Assembly (NCBI RefSeq): GCF_000316575.1
Contig: NC_019682.1
Location: forward strand, 5,498,501 to 5,562,500
DNA: 64,000 bases
Source of the DNA: Calothrix sp. PCC 7507
Lineage (GTDB): Bacteria > Cyanobacteriota > Cyanobacteriia > Cyanobacteriales > Nostocaceae
Direction: 5' to 3'
Below, one piece after another: positions 8,743 to 19,074 of this stretch. Within the stretch, counting starts at the first letter, position 1. Each line of letters opens with the position of its first letter. A model generated the notes under the pieces. It searched no databases and was not told where the DNA came from. It saw only the letters and a list, made by a program, of their open reading frames with translations. The position numbers were made by a program, and so were the translations under genes.

Positions 8743-9057
8743 TTAAATAATTTCAGTGGTTGATACTTCTGGTGGGTTAACCACGGCAGATTTTTCTTTG
8801 TGTCGATGATGCTTGGGCTTTTTAGAATGGTGTTTATGGTCTTTTTCGGCTATAGTCGCCACTGAATCTGTTTGTGCATCTGTTAATTTTTCTGTAGTGT
8901 CATAATGCTTTGACTTTTTTCCCTGATGTCCGTGGTGCTTTTTCTTTTTAGCTTTAACATCTTCTGTCTCGTAAGGTGTTGCTAAAGCTGTGGTGGGTAG
9001 CAGAACAGCAGATGCGATCGCACTCAGGGTGTTACCAAAAAAAATTCTCCGGTACAT
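8743..9057 (-). CDS. Exported His/Lys-rich small protein, candidate metal binder
   Basis: The 104-residue protein has a signal peptide (hydrophobic 9-24, ending at TALA) and a mature part with three His/Lys clusters: KKKKHHGHQGKKSKH, KDHKHHSKKPKHHRHK. It has no Cys. Its stop lies 10 bp before the FTR1 permease start, same strand, so it is most likely cotranscribed. By composition it could bind and hand over metal in the periplasm, but that is inference; low-complexity basic proteins can also bind polyanions. Confidence 0.7.
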   Translation of the reverse strand: MYRRIFFGNTLSAIASAVLLPTTALATPYETEDVKAKKKKHHGHQGKKSKHYDTTEKLTDAQTDSVATIAEKDHKHHSKKPKHHRHKEKSAVVNPPEVSTTEII

Positions 9058-9185
9058 AGTTTTGTTGACCTTTACCTACGCTAAGTACCATTAGCTTTGC
9101 ACAGAAAAATAACAGAAAAATAACAGCTTGGTTATTGATTGTTATTTAGCAAAACTCATCATTTTTCACAATCTTGTGGATTTTG

Positions 9186-9581
9186 TTATTTAGAATACAA
9201 AACTTGTTGTAGTTCCGCTACTGTATTTGCAATTTTGATAGCTTGTTGAATCGCTTTTAATCGTTGTAAATCATGAATTTGCGAGATAATGGGCATGAGT
9301 TCTAAACCAGGAATGCCAAATTTAATCTCCAACGCCAATTCAATACCGGCTCGTAGTCCGCGCTCTTCACCAATTTGTAGTCCGCGTTCTTCACCGCGCT
9401 TCTCACCCTCGCGTAAAATTTCTTGATACCAAGGAGACTCCTGTAATACAGCCATATCCCACCTCATAATTTTCTTTACTAACTCGCTGTCTAGTGGTTT
9501 GTCAATTTTGTTTTGAGGGGTTTTTGGTAGTGCGGGCCGAAAAGCCCGCGTGAGCGAGACGCTCACACTACAGTCCCTCAT
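9186..9581 (-). pseudogene. C-terminal remnant of Rpn/PD-(D/E)XK nuclease family gene
   Basis: The frame could encode 131 residues, but only about residues 36-131 look like protein: MRWDMAVLQESPWYQEILRE, a run of (R)GEERGLxIG repeats and a C-terminal helix. This is the usual tail of the Rpn family (recombination-promoting nuclease/putative transposase, DUF4351-like). The catalytic N-terminal domain is missing. The first 30 residues are translated from a GC-rich repeat (9530-9580, with GCCCGCGTGAGCGAGACGCT), which suggests that the repeat or a deletion replaced the 5' half. Confidence 0.65.
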
Positions 9582-10176
9582 TTCAACCCTGACAGACTAC
9601 TAGTACAAAAGTAGCAAAAAAAGCTAAAACGGTTTCCAACAGTTTCCTTTCTCCTGATATATTATGAATTTACCTCACGCAATCGCTCTTAGCGATCCCG
9701 CAGGGTAGGCGCATTCGACGAAGTCGTTCCCGAAGGGTAGACGCAAAGAATAAGAGTTAAAGAAATATATTTCATATCTTGATTCAGCAATGCTCTATTT
9801 TGGCAGTGTATACCTTGCTCAAAATTGGACTCAGCTGTTTATGAAGTGTTACTTTGAGAAAAATTACTTTCTAAGCAAATACTCTGGACTAATTGTATTT
9901 TTTGGTGTGAAATTAATTATAAAAAATATTAGAAAATTTTAAACTAGCTCAGTTTAAGCACTGTGGTAATCAATAGATGGATTGTGCCACAAATATCTTA
10001 GGTAACTACTATTTCTGTGGCCATCAATAAAAACTGAGTATTAAAGGCGACCATAGTATGACAATAGGAGATCACGTTTTTCATAAAAAGCAAAAGATTT
10101 TTTTTAAATCTCACGACGAAGACGCAAGGCTCATCTTTGCACCTTTGCGTCTTTGCGTCTTTGCGTGAGCTAATTC
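9582..10176. other. Intergenic region with short repeats
   Basis: No gene is seen. At 9690-9745 there is a typical cyanobacterial interspersed repeat (GATCCCGCAGGGTAGGCGC type), and at 10143-10166 three tandem copies of TTTGCGTC directly downstream of the RNase J stop. The rest is AT-rich. Confidence 0.45.
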
Positions 10177-11949
10177 TTAAGATGCAACCTGCGCTGCAGT
10201 CCGAGTCCGCCGTCTTCTACCATCAGCAACCTTCACTGGCGGTTCATCAGGAATTTGCATCAATAATGTCACTGTTGGTTGACATTGTAATTCTCGACGG
10301 ATAGAACGCTGTAATTCTCGCTCTAAAGTCCCTTGCAATCCACCCCAATCTACTTCTAATTGCTCGTTTTCAGTCGGCTGGGCAAATTCTGACCAACGAA
10401 CGCCGAGGATTTCTTCAATGCGCTGTTGTACCCATTTTTGCACAAGCGATCGCTCTACACTTGTGACTACACCCCGCAGGTGAATTTCTGGTTTAGCTAG
10501 TAGCTTGCCGTTCCAATCGATGGCGGCGGCGATGGTGACAATACCTTCTGAAGCCATGCGTTGGCGTTCTTGCAAGACTTTAGCGCTCACCATCCCAGAA
10601 CTAGTAGTATCCACCAATTCAATACCCGATGGCACTTTACCAGCAACGCGAATAGAATCCTCTGTCAGTTCTATGACATCCCCATTCTGTAGAATTACCA
10701 TATTTTCTGCTGGGATGCCTGTACTTCGGGCCGTTTCTGCGTGCTTCACCAGCATTCGATGTTCACCGTGGAATGGCACAAAGAACTTGGGTCGAGTTAA
10801 AGCAATCATCAGTTTTTGGTCTTCTTGACAGCCGTGACCAGAAACGTGAATTCCTTTATCCCTTCCATAGACTACTTTCGCACCCTGAATCATCAATTTA
10901 TCGATGGTATTGACAACGGCGATCGTGTTTCCGGGAATGGGGTTGGCGGAGAATACTACTGTATCTCCTTGGCGAATTCTGATGTGGGGATGTTCTTTGT
11001 TGGCAATGCGGGTCATTGCTGACATTGTTTCACCCTGAGAACCAGTAGTAAGAATCAATACTCTTTCATCTGGCAGATTGCGGACACTGTGCAACGGCTG
11101 TAGTAGATTATCGTCACATTTGATGTAACCAAGATTACGCGCATGGGCAATCAAATTTAGCATCGAACGCCCCACAACCGTGACTACACGGTTTTGCTTC
11201 TTCGCTATATCCAAAATCATGTTGATGCGATGGACACTAGAGGCGAAGGTGGTGACAAATAGTCGCCCAGTAGCTTGAGAGAAGACCCGTTCCAGATTGG
11301 GATAAACTGAACGTTCTGAAGGTGTAAATCCTGGTATTTCTGAGTTAGTGGAGTCACTCAATAGGCACAACACGCCTTTCTCACCATGTTCTGCTAGCCG
11401 TTGGAAGTCGAATTTCTCACCATCCACTGGAGTATGGTCAATTTTAAAATCTCCTGTGTGGATAACTACACCTAAAGGCGTATGGATGGCAACGGTGAAG
11501 CTATCGGCGATGGAGTGAGTGTTGCGAATGTATTCTACTAAAAAGTTCTTGCCAATCCGCACCATGTCCCGTGGTTGGACTGTTCTTAATTCCGTGCGAT
11601 CGCGTACTCCCGCTTCTTCTAATTTACCCTCTAGCATGGCTAACGCTAGTCTTGGCCCATAAATTACAGGAATTTCAAATTGCTTCAGGTGAAAAGCAAT
11701 CCCGCCTATATGGTCTTCATGACCGTGGGTAACGATCATCCCTTTAATTTTTTCTCGGTTTTCCCGTAGATATGTTGTGTCTGGTAGGACAATATTTACA
11801 CCATGCATTGCCTCTGTAGGAAAGGCTAATCCTGCATCTAACAGGATAATTTCGTCTTCATACTCGAAAACGCAGGTATTTTTACCAATTTCATGCAAGC
11901 CGCCCAAAGGAATGATTTTTAGGGCGGAGTTAGCTTCGTTTTTAGCCAT
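10177..11949 (-). CDS. rnj: Ribonuclease J
   Basis: The 590-residue protein is a metallo-beta-lactamase/beta-CASP RNase: THGHEDHIGG (His75, His77, Asp79, His80) binds the two metals, with HTGDFKIDHTP and SGHGCQEDQ as later ligand and beta-CASP motifs, and a C-terminal domain ending in an Arg-rich tail (VADGRRRRTRTAAQ). It degrades and matures RNA by 5'-3' exo- and endonuclease action in the cytoplasm. It is the last gene of the minus-strand row asd-dapA-rnj; the 281-bp gap before it suggests that it also has its own promoter. An AGGAG-like site precedes ATG 11949. Confidence 0.95.
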   Translation of the reverse strand: MAKNEANSALKIIPLGGLHEIGKNTCVFEYEDEIILLDAGLAFPTEAMHGVNIVLPDTTYLRENREKIKGMIVTHGHEDHIGGIAFHLKQFEIPVIYGPRLALAMLEGKLEEAGVRDRTELRTVQPRDMVRIGKNFLVEYIRNTHSIADSFTVAIHTPLGVVIHTGDFKIDHTPVDGEKFDFQRLAEHGEKGVLCLLSDSTNSEIPGFTPSERSVYPNLERVFSQATGRLFVTTFASSVHRINMILDIAKKQNRVVTVVGRSMLNLIAHARNLGYIKCDDNLLQPLHSVRNLPDERVLILTTGSQGETMSAMTRIANKEHPHIRIRQGDTVVFSANPIPGNTIAVVNTIDKLMIQGAKVVYGRDKGIHVSGHGCQEDQKLMIALTRPKFFVPFHGEHRMLVKHAETARSTGIPAENMVILQNGDVIELTEDSIRVAGKVPSGIELVDTTSSGMVSAKVLQERQRMASEGIVTIAAAIDWNGKLLAKPEIHLRGVVTSVERSLVQKWVQQRIEEILGVRWSEFAQPTENEQLEVDWGGLQGTLERELQRSIRRELQCQPTVTLLMQIPDEPPVKVADGRRRRTRTAAQVAS

Positions 11950-12230
11950 TTTCTCCTGAGATTGTTGTTTGTGGTTGATTTAAGTTAAAAGTTACCGTTT
12001 TTGTATTAAAGACAACATCAGATATCTATGAAGTCAATTTGAAAGCAGCCAAGCTGGAATGAGATGTGCAATCGTTTGTTCAATAAATATGGACTTGATT
12101 CTGAAGAATTCTATAGTATTTCTCTCAGTCGTAGCACAGATTTTCAAAGTGCAACCTGGTAAAAATTATATCCTTTGTTTATATGTATCTTTAGCTACCC
12201 GAACCTGGCAAGTGCTTAACAATTTGGTGC

Positions 12231-13115
12231 TTAGACTAAACTCAGTTCTTTAAGAACTACCTCTAATTTGCGACTAACTTCTAAGTCAGCTTCGCATAGT
12301 GGCGGGCGAGTAGAACCAACTTCCCAACCTTGTAGATTCAGTGCTTTTTTAACTGGAATGGGATTCGTAGTTATAAATAAAGCTTTAAACAACGGAAATA
12401 GCTGGAGGTGAATTTCAGTAGCAACTTGAACATTCCCTGCACTGAATGCTTGAATCATCTGCTGTAGTTGGGTTCCTACCAGATGTGAAGCGACACTTAC
12501 AACTCCCTTAGCCCCGATTGCTAACAAGGGCAGGGTTAAAGAGTCGTCTCCAGCGTAAATCTGAAATTCTTTGGGTGTCAAGCGGCGAATTTCACTCGCC
12601 TGATCTAAACTACCACTAGCTTCTTTTATCCCAACAATATTATCAATCTCCGCTAACCGGACAACTGTTTCGGGATTGAGATTTTGACCGGTACGACCAG
12701 GGACGTTGTATAACAACAGCGGTAGGTCGGGACAGGATTGTGCTATTGCCCGAAAGTGCGCTTCCAGTCCTGCTTGTGGCGGTTTATTGTAATAAGGAAC
12801 AACTTGTAATGAACCATGTACTCCTATTCTAGCGGCCTTTTGGGTGGCAGCGATCGCTTCTTTTGTGGAATTAGAACCGCATCCTGCTATCACCTTGGCT
12901 TTGCCAGCTACAGACTGCAACACTTCCACAAACAACTGGTATTCCTCTTCCCAAGTCAAGGTAGGAGATTCACCCGTTGTACCACACACCACCAATGTAT
13001 CTGTACCGTTCTTAGCTAGATGTGCTGCTAGCTTTGCCGCTACATCATAGTTGACACTACCGTCTTCTTTCAACGGCGTAATCATAGCGGTTACAACTCT
13101 GCCAAAATCTGCCAC
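12231..13115 (-). CDS. dapA: 4-hydroxy-tetrahydrodipicolinate synthase
   Basis: The 294-residue enzyme condenses pyruvate with aspartate semialdehyde, the first committed step of the lysine/diaminopimelate pathway. Seen are [10 protein letters not shown] (pyruvate site), the catalytic YNVPGRTG with Tyr136 and Arg141, and the Schiff-base Lys164 in [10 protein letters not shown]. Its length is usual for the family. It follows asd, whose product is its substrate, after a 166-bp gap. Confidence 0.96.
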   Translation of the reverse strand: MADFGRVVTAMITPLKEDGSVNYDVAAKLAAHLAKNGTDTLVVCGTTGESPTLTWEEEYQLFVEVLQSVAGKAKVIAGCGSNSTKEAIAATQKAARIGVHGSLQVVPYYNKPPQAGLEAHFRAIAQSCPDLPLLLYNVPGRTGQNLNPETVVRLAEIDNIVGIKEASGSLDQASEIRRLTPKEFQIYAGDDSLTLPLLAIGAKGVVSVASHLVGTQLQQMIQAFSAGNVQVATEIHLQLFPLFKALFITTNPIPVKKALNLQGWEVGSTRPPLCEADLEVSRKLEVVLKELSLV

Positions 13116-13281
13116 CCTTTTTTCACTCCCGATTACCTTTTTTGTTTCTTGTGTCTTGGTGGTTTTCTATTTTAATAACCTATCTGCAAATTGCTTGCAA
13201 GCGTGATCTGCACATTTGCATTTATTTTTTTGTATCTTTCGAGCGTTAAGTTCCTAAACAAGATTTTATTTTCTATTTTCT

Positions 13282-14325
13282 CTAACTCGAAACATATGCC
13301 GTTGAAGGCTTTAGCAGATTTTTTTCTACCAATAATTCGGCAATTTGTACTGCATTTAAAGCTGCACCTTTACGAATTTGATCACCACATAGCCACAGTT
13401 CTAAGCCGCACGGATGAGAAATATCCTGACGAATTCTTCCCACTAAAACCTCATCCCTACCAGTGGCTTCAATCGGCATCGGAAAATAATTTGCTCTCCA
13501 ATCTTCTACCAATTTGACACCAGGGGCGGAACTTAAAATTTCTCTGGCTTCATCTGGGCTAAATGGTGTCTGGAACTCTATGTTAATAGCTTCCGAGTGG
13601 GCACGGAGTACGGGAACCCGCACACAAGTGGCAGTAATCCTGATTTGTTGCGTACCAAAAATTTTCCGAGTTTCATTGACCATTTTCATTTCTTCCTCAC
13701 AGTACCCTACATCATTTAAAGGAGAGTTGTGTGGGAATAAATTAAACGCCAACGGGTAGGGTAATACCTCCGCCACTGGTGGTTGTCCTTGTAAGATAGC
13801 GCTGGCTTGGGTTTTGACTTCTGCCATTGCTTTGGCACCCGCACCACTTGCTGATTGGTAGGTTGCAGCGACAATGCGTTGCACTGGTTTCACTTGATGC
13901 AAGGGCCATACTGCCACTGCTAGCAAAATTGTTGTGCAGTTGGGATTAGCGATAATACCTTTGTGGGTAGCTGCCGCTTGCGGATTGACTTCTGGCACTA
14001 TTAAGGGCACTTCGGGGTGCATCCGGAAGGCGCTGGAGTTGTCAATTACTACTGCACCCTTTTCCACAGCTTTGGCAGCCCAAGCTTTGGATATAGAACC
14101 ACCGGCGCTAGCTAGCACCAAATCCACATTTTCAAAGGCGCGATCGCTAACTGACTCTATCGGTAAATCCTCCCCCTTAAACCGCAACGTCCGCCCTACA
14201 CTCCTTTGTGAGGCCAATAACTTCAGATGAGATACCGGAAAATTACGACTTTCTAGTAATTCTAGCAACTCAGTGCCAACAGCACCAGTCGCTCCTAAAA
14301 TAGCTACAGCATAGGATTTAGACAA
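13282..14325 (-). CDS. asd: Aspartate-semialdehyde dehydrogenase
   Basis: The 347-residue enzyme makes aspartate semialdehyde from aspartyl phosphate with NADPH. Visible are the nucleotide loop GATGAVGTELLELL, the active-site Cys130 in IANPNCTT, the acid/base region RVPVLRAHSEA and QSASGAGAKAM. It feeds dapA directly downstream, so the two form a pathway pair. The long 780-bp region upstream separates it from the divergent tig gene. Confidence 0.96.
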   Translation of the reverse strand: MSKSYAVAILGATGAVGTELLELLESRNFPVSHLKLLASQRSVGRTLRFKGEDLPIESVSDRAFENVDLVLASAGGSISKAWAAKAVEKGAVVIDNSSAFRMHPEVPLIVPEVNPQAAATHKGIIANPNCTTILLAVAVWPLHQVKPVQRIVAATYQSASGAGAKAMAEVKTQASAILQGQPPVAEVLPYPLAFNLFPHNSPLNDVGYCEEEMKMVNETRKIFGTQQIRITATCVRVPVLRAHSEAINIEFQTPFSPDEAREILSSAPGVKLVEDWRANYFPMPIEATGRDEVLVGRIRQDISHPCGLELWLCGDQIRKGAALNAVQIAELLVEKNLLKPSTAYVSS

Positions 14326-15107
14326 CCTGGCTTCCTCCTTTAAGAGGTTATTTACAATTTAATTTCCACAATCGACTATTTATCTGCATTTAAATTACAG
14401 TGGCAGACATTAAATAAAAAATATTTTTTTAGATTTAACGGTTCTTCTTTAATTTATTACATCTAGTTCAGTTTATTGGGGATGTTAAGTGATGTTGCAG
14501 TTTCCGACAATTGCTGCTTTTACTTATCAACTTTTTTAAAGTCTGTATTATTATACAGCAAACTGATACCCATCTGAAATATGGTCATATCTGCACTTGG
14601 TCATTATACAAACATCCTATTTGTCAAGCAAACAAATATTTCGCCTGTCAGGTGGATTTCTAGGACGATGAATGTACTATGATCCAAATGGACTAAAGCC
14701 ACCACAGCAACGATCTGGACTGTGGGAAACTTGCGAGTACTAATTGCTGGTTGAGAAACAGGATATCACGGCATTAGCCTGCTGATGACAAGTCCACTAG
14801 TTCTAAGTGCCGAATTTATGAGTAAAAAGCCCGCAACAGCAGAAAATTTCACAGGTTTGTCAGTATTTAGGGATTGATTGCAGTTGAGCAATCAGGACTA
14901 GTGATTAATCGTGGAGGTGTAATCAGTAAAGTTATGGCGGTAAAGTGTGAAGTCCTTTGCCATTAGCAGTAAACTAGATCCTTGCTCAAGCACACCATGA
15001 TAGATTAATACCTCTCATCCTAGCCAAGAAACATCAAAGAGCAGAAGCGATCAATCGCGTCTTGTGTGTACTCGGAGTCAAAAATACCAGAAATACAGAA
15101 ACTAAGC
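14326..15107. other. Long intergenic region between asd and tig
   Basis: This is the longest gene-free core stretch. It should contain the divergent promoters of asd and tig and perhaps a long tig leader. The right half (14700-15060) is less AT-rich and has several short inverted repeats (for example GATTGATTGCAGTTGAGCAATCA around 14870), so a structured leader or small RNA is possible, but no known RNA family is recognised. Confidence 0.4.
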
Positions 15108-16535
15108 ATGAAAGTCACCCAGGAAAAACTTCCCGCGAGCCAAATAGGGCTAGAAATAGAGATTACACCAGAAACTACCAAACAAACTTACGAACAAGTC
15201 ATTAAAAACCTAGCTAGTACGGCAAATATTCCTGGGTTTCGCAAAGGTAAAGTGCCTCGGCAAATATTGTTACAGCGTCTTGGCGTCATACGTATCAAGG
15301 CCACAGCTCTGGAAGAACTAATTCAAGATGGCATTGAGCAAGCGGTCAAACAAGAAGCAATTCCGGCGATTGGCCAACCGCAATTACGCTCTTCTTTTGA
15401 TGAATTGATTAGTAATTATGAACCAGGTAAACCGCTGACGATTTCTGCTGCGGTCGATGTGGAGCCGGAAATACATCTAGCCCAGTACACCGACTTGCAA
15501 GCTAAAGCAGAAGAAATCAAGTATGACCCAGCTCGTGTGGATGAGGTCTTAGAGAAAGAACGCCAAGAACTAGCGACGTTGATTCCTGTGGAAGGGCGCG
15601 CCGCTCAAATTGGTGATGTCGCCGTCCTCGATTTTAAAGGTCTACTAGCCAAAACCGAGGGTGAAGACGAAAACGCGGAGCTAAAACCCATTCCTGGCGG
15701 AGAAGCAACTGATTTTCAAGTGGAGTTGTATGAAGATCGGTTTATTCCAGGATTTGTCTCTGGGATTATAGGGATTGGTTTGGGAGAAACCAGAGAAATT
15801 TCTGCTCAGTTCCCCGATCCTTATGCTAACGAAGACCTAGCAGGCAAAGCGGCTCTGTTTACAGTGACGCTCAAAGAACTGAAAGAAAAAGAACTACCAG
15901 AGTTAAATGATGATTTTGCTCAAGAAGTCAGTGACTTCGATACATTAGCGGAATTGCGTGCATCTTTAGAAGAACGCTATCAAAAAGAAGCAGAGCAAAA
16001 AACTAAAGCGAATCAGCAGGAAGCCTTGTTAGCTGAACTGCTTAAGCATGTAGAGGTGGACTTACCAGCAACATTAATTGAGCAGGAAGTCGATGCAATG
16101 CTGACACAAACAGCAGCTCGGCTTTCGCAGCAAGGATTGGATGTGAGAAAGTTGTTTACTCAAGATATTATTCCCCAATTAAGGGCGCGATCGCGCGATG
16201 AAGCCATTGAAAGGCTCAAGCGCTCCCTGTGCCTACAGGAAATTAGTAAACGCGAATCCATCCAGGTGACACCGGAAGAAATTAAAGCCAGAGTCACAGA
16301 ACTGTTAAAGGAGTACCCTGATGAAGAAGTAGATCCAGTAAAACTGCAATCGGTCATAGAAAATGAACTCGCAACCGAGAAGGTATTTGATTGGTTGTTA
16401 GCACATTCCGCTGTTGAATTAGTACCTGAAGGCTCTTTGACGCCTACAGAGGTAGAGGAAACAGATGCAGAACTTGCTGAAGCCGAGGAACTAAGTGGCG
16501 ACGTTGATAATAGCGAGTCCACCAATCCTGAGTAA
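15108..16535 (+). CDS. tig: Trigger factor (ribosome-associated chaperone/PPIase)
   Basis: The 475-residue protein has the three trigger-factor domains: ribosome-binding N terminus with the signature GFRKGKVPR (about residues 43-51), an FKBP-like PPIase domain (about 160-245, FIPGFVSGIIGIGLGE), and a helical C-terminal chaperone arm, ending in an acidic tail. The start is the ATG at 15108 (MKVTQEKLP), the normal family N terminus; an in-frame GTG at 15066 would add 14 unconserved residues. It lies upstream of clpP-clpX, the arrangement known in many bacteria. Confidence 0.95.
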   Translation: MKVTQEKLPASQIGLEIEITPETTKQTYEQVIKNLASTANIPGFRKGKVPRQILLQRLGVIRIKATALEELIQDGIEQAVKQEAIPAIGQPQLRSSFDELISNYEPGKPLTISAAVDVEPEIHLAQYTDLQAKAEEIKYDPARVDEVLEKERQELATLIPVEGRAAQIGDVAVLDFKGLLAKTEGEDENAELKPIPGGEATDFQVELYEDRFIPGFVSGIIGIGLGETREISAQFPDPYANEDLAGKAALFTVTLKELKEKELPELNDDFAQEVSDFDTLAELRASLEERYQKEAEQKTKANQQEALLAELLKHVEVDLPATLIEQEVDAMLTQTAARLSQQGLDVRKLFTQDIIPQLRARSRDEAIERLKRSLCLQEISKRESIQVTPEEIKARVTELLKEYPDEEVDPVKLQSVIENELATEKVFDWLLAHSAVELVPEGSLTPTEVEETDAELAEAEELSGDVDNSESTNPE

Positions 16536-16921
16536 AGGGATGGGCAGATAATAAACAGTGTGAGCGGAGGCTTCCTCCGTTCTCCGGGACGGTTAACGTC
16601 ACTTTACGCTTCAGCAAGCTATGTGTAAAAGTCTTTGTCAGGAGCAGATAGGCAAAATAGCTCTTAAAAGCTTGACTATTGCTTCCTCCACACCCAATGC
16701 TGCCCCCCATAGGATGATTAAAAAAAGTTAAATAAATAAAAATATAGGATCATCATCTTAGCTTGATACTGAATTACACGAGAAGAATTTAGATGAGGCA
16801 TAATGGTTAGCACATAGCTTAAATAGAAATCCCATCCGTTCAAAAGGCAGCATCCGCGATTGCCGTCGGCAAAGCCACTGTTGCTTTTACCAATGTCCTA
16901 CTTACTCTTAAATGTTCTTGT
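16536..16921. other. tig-clpP intergenic region
   Basis: A GC-rich hairpin (CGGAGG-CTTCCTCCG, about 16565-16580) lies 30 bp after the tig stop and could attenuate transcription, though it lacks a T tract. The remainder should hold a separate clpP promoter; none is clear by eye. Confidence 0.35.
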
Positions 16922-17620
16922 ATGCTTGTATCGCAGTCGGGGAATTACCCAATCAGCAGTTCTAGTCGAATAAACATTAACTCCCACTTGAGCAGCCCGA
17001 GCAATATCGTGCCGATGGTGGTAGAGCAATCTGGTATGGGAGAAAGGGCGTTCGATATCTACTCCCGCCTACTGCGAGAGCGGATTATCTTTTTGGGAAC
17101 ACCAATAGATGATACCGTTGCTAATTCGATTGTTGCCCAGTTGTTATTTCTAGATGCCGAAGATTCCGAAAAGGATATTCAACTGTATATTAATTCCCCT
17201 GGCGGCTCGGTCTACGCAGGGATGGCAATCTATGATACAATGCAACAAATTCGTCCTGATGTTGTCACCATCTGTTTTGGATTAGCCGCGAGCATGGGAG
17301 CATTCTTGTTAACGGCAGGGGCAGCGGGTAAACGCATGTCTCTACCCGACTCCCGGATTATGATTCACCAACCACTCGGCGGTGCTCAAGGGCAAGCCAT
17401 TGACATAGAAATTCAAGCTAGAGAAATTCTTTACATTAAGGCTAAGTTGAATCAGTTGATGTCTCAGCACACTGGTCAATCCTTAGAAAAAATTGAGGCA
17501 GATACAGAACGCGACTTTTTCATGTCGGCAGAAGAGGCGAAGAACTACGGTTTGATCGATCAGGTCATTTCCAGACAAAATATTCCCACCGCAGGGGAAA
17601 ATGTCACCATTCTGAAATAA
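16922..17620 (+). CDS. clpP: ATP-dependent Clp protease proteolytic subunit
   Basis: The 232-residue serine protease has the complete triad Ser124 ([11 protein letters not shown]), His149 ([10 protein letters not shown]) and Asp198 ([12 protein letters not shown]). It assembles into heptamer rings that degrade proteins fed by ClpX. The N terminus is about 30 residues longer than in short ClpP forms; translation could instead begin at Met32 (MVVEQ). clpX follows after 9 bp, so they are cotranscribed. Cyanobacteria have several ClpP paralogues; the clpX-linked one is usually called ClpP2. Confidence 0.94.
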   Translation: MLVSQSGNYPISSSSRININSHLSSPSNIVPMVVEQSGMGERAFDIYSRLLRERIIFLGTPIDDTVANSIVAQLLFLDAEDSEKDIQLYINSPGGSVYAGMAIYDTMQQIRPDVVTICFGLAASMGAFLLTAGAAGKRMSLPDSRIMIHQPLGGAQGQAIDIEIQAREILYIKAKLNQLMSQHTGQSLEKIEADTERDFFMSAEEAKNYGLIDQVISRQNIPTAGENVTILK

Positions 17621-17629
17621 GAGGCTGGT

Positions 17630-18970
17630 ATGTCTAAGTACGACTCCCATTTGAAATGTTCGTTTTGTGGCAAGTCTCAAGAGCAGGTGCGTAAATTAAT
17701 CGCAGGGCCGGGAGTCTACATCTGCGATGAATGCGTTGACTTGTGTAATGAAATACTAGACGAGGAGTTACTCGACACAAATAGTGCGGCAGCGGCACAA
17801 CCAGCACCAAGGTCAGAGCCACCTCAAAAACGCCGTACACGCTCATCCAGTCTCTCATTTAATCAAATACCCAAACCAAGAGAGATTAAGAAATATCTAG
17901 ACGAACACGTCATTGGTCAAGACGAAGCCAAAAAAGTGCTATCGGTCGCGGTTTATAATCACTACAAACGGCTGGCAATACTCCAGTCTAAAGGTAGCGG
18001 TAAACCTGGTGCTGATGATGTTGTAGAACTGCAAAAATCCAACATTTTGTTGATTGGCCCGACTGGTTGCGGCAAAACTCTCTTGGCGCAGACGCTGGCA
18101 AAAATCTTGGATGTACCCTTTGCTGTTGCCGATGCCACAACACTGACGGAAGCGGGGTATGTGGGAGAAGATGTAGAAAATATCTTGCTGCGACTGTTAC
18201 AAGTGGCAGATTTAGATGTTGAGGAAGCACAGCGAGGGATTATCTACATCGATGAAATTGATAAAATTGCTCGGAAGAGTGAGAACCCATCGATTACACG
18301 GGATGTTTCCGGGGAAGGTGTACAGCAAGCTTTGCTGAAAATGTTGGAAGGGACGATCGCTAATGTACCACCCCAAGGAGGACGTAAGCATCCCTATCAA
18401 GACTGCATCCAGATTGATACCAGCAATATCTTATTCGTCTGTGGCGGCGCATTCGTTGGCTTAGAAAAGGTTGTAGACCAGAGAGTTGGCAAAAAGGCAA
18501 TGGGCTTTGTACAACCGGGAGAAGGGACGAAGGAAAAGCGGGCTGCAGATACTCTCCGTTACCTAGAACCTGATGATTTGGTGAAATTTGGGATGATTCC
18601 CGAATTTATCGGGCGGATACCAATGGTAGCGGTGGTAGAGCCACTCGATGAAGAGGCTCTAATGGCGATTCTCACCCAACCACGCAGTGCTTTGGTGAAG
18701 CAGTACCAGAAACTGTTGAAGATGGATAACGTCCAGTTAGATTTTAAATCAGATGCGTTGCGAGCGATCGCCCAAGAAGCCTACCGCCGTAAAACTGGGG
18801 CGAGGGCGCTGCGGGGTATTGTGGAAGAACTAATGCTGGATGTGATGTATGAGTTACCATCTCGTAAGGACGTGACTCGCTGTACAGTCACACGGGAGAT
18901 GGTTGAGAAGCGTTCAACCGCTGAACTACTAGTACATCCTTCTTCACTACCTAAGCCGGAATCAGCTTAG
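17630..18970 (+). CDS. clpX: Clp protease ATPase subunit ClpX
   Basis: The 446-residue AAA+ unfoldase carries the N-terminal C4 zinc finger (Cys10, Cys13, Cys32, Cys35), Walker A GPTGCGKT (143-150), Walker [12 protein letters not shown], the ClpP-contact IGF-type loop region (FIGRIPM nearby is the sensor stretch) and the C-terminal domain [14 protein letters not shown]. It recognises tagged substrates and threads them into ClpP. It is translationally close to clpP and probably shares its ribosome traffic. Confidence 0.95.
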   Translation: MSKYDSHLKCSFCGKSQEQVRKLIAGPGVYICDECVDLCNEILDEELLDTNSAAAAQPAPRSEPPQKRRTRSSSLSFNQIPKPREIKKYLDEHVIGQDEAKKVLSVAVYNHYKRLAILQSKGSGKPGADDVVELQKSNILLIGPTGCGKTLLAQTLAKILDVPFAVADATTLTEAGYVGEDVENILLRLLQVADLDVEEAQRGIIYIDEIDKIARKSENPSITRDVSGEGVQQALLKMLEGTIANVPPQGGRKHPYQDCIQIDTSNILFVCGGAFVGLEKVVDQRVGKKAMGFVQPGEGTKEKRAADTLRYLEPDDLVKFGMIPEFIGRIPMVAVVEPLDEEALMAILTQPRSALVKQYQKLLKMDNVQLDFKSDALRAIAQEAYRRKTGARALRGIVEELMLDVMYELPSRKDVTRCTVTREMVEKRSTAELLVHPSSLPKPESA

Positions 18971-19072
18971 GAGTCAAGAGTCAAGAGTCAAGAGTCAAGG
19001 GTCAAACATTAACTATTTTGGACTTTTGACTTTGGACTTTTGACTTTGGACTTTTGACTTTGGACTTTTGAC
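18971..19072. repeat. Short tandem heptamers
   Basis: Four GAGTCAA-type units (18971-19003) are followed by alternating GGACTTTTGACTTT units (about 19019-19070). These are the short tandemly repeated repetitive sequences typical of heterocystous cyanobacteria. They fill the whole space between clpX and the next gene and stop three bases before its ATG. Confidence 0.8.
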
Positions 19073-19074
19073 AA

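Noticed and set aside
12059..12253. Open frame on the plus strand between rnj and dapA
   Set aside because: It is 64 residues, overlaps the dapA end, has no ribosome site and no recognisable pattern.
14700..15060. Possible structured RNA upstream of tig
   Set aside because: Several small inverted repeats occur, but no known RNA family or clear terminator was recognised, so no RNA gene is claimed.
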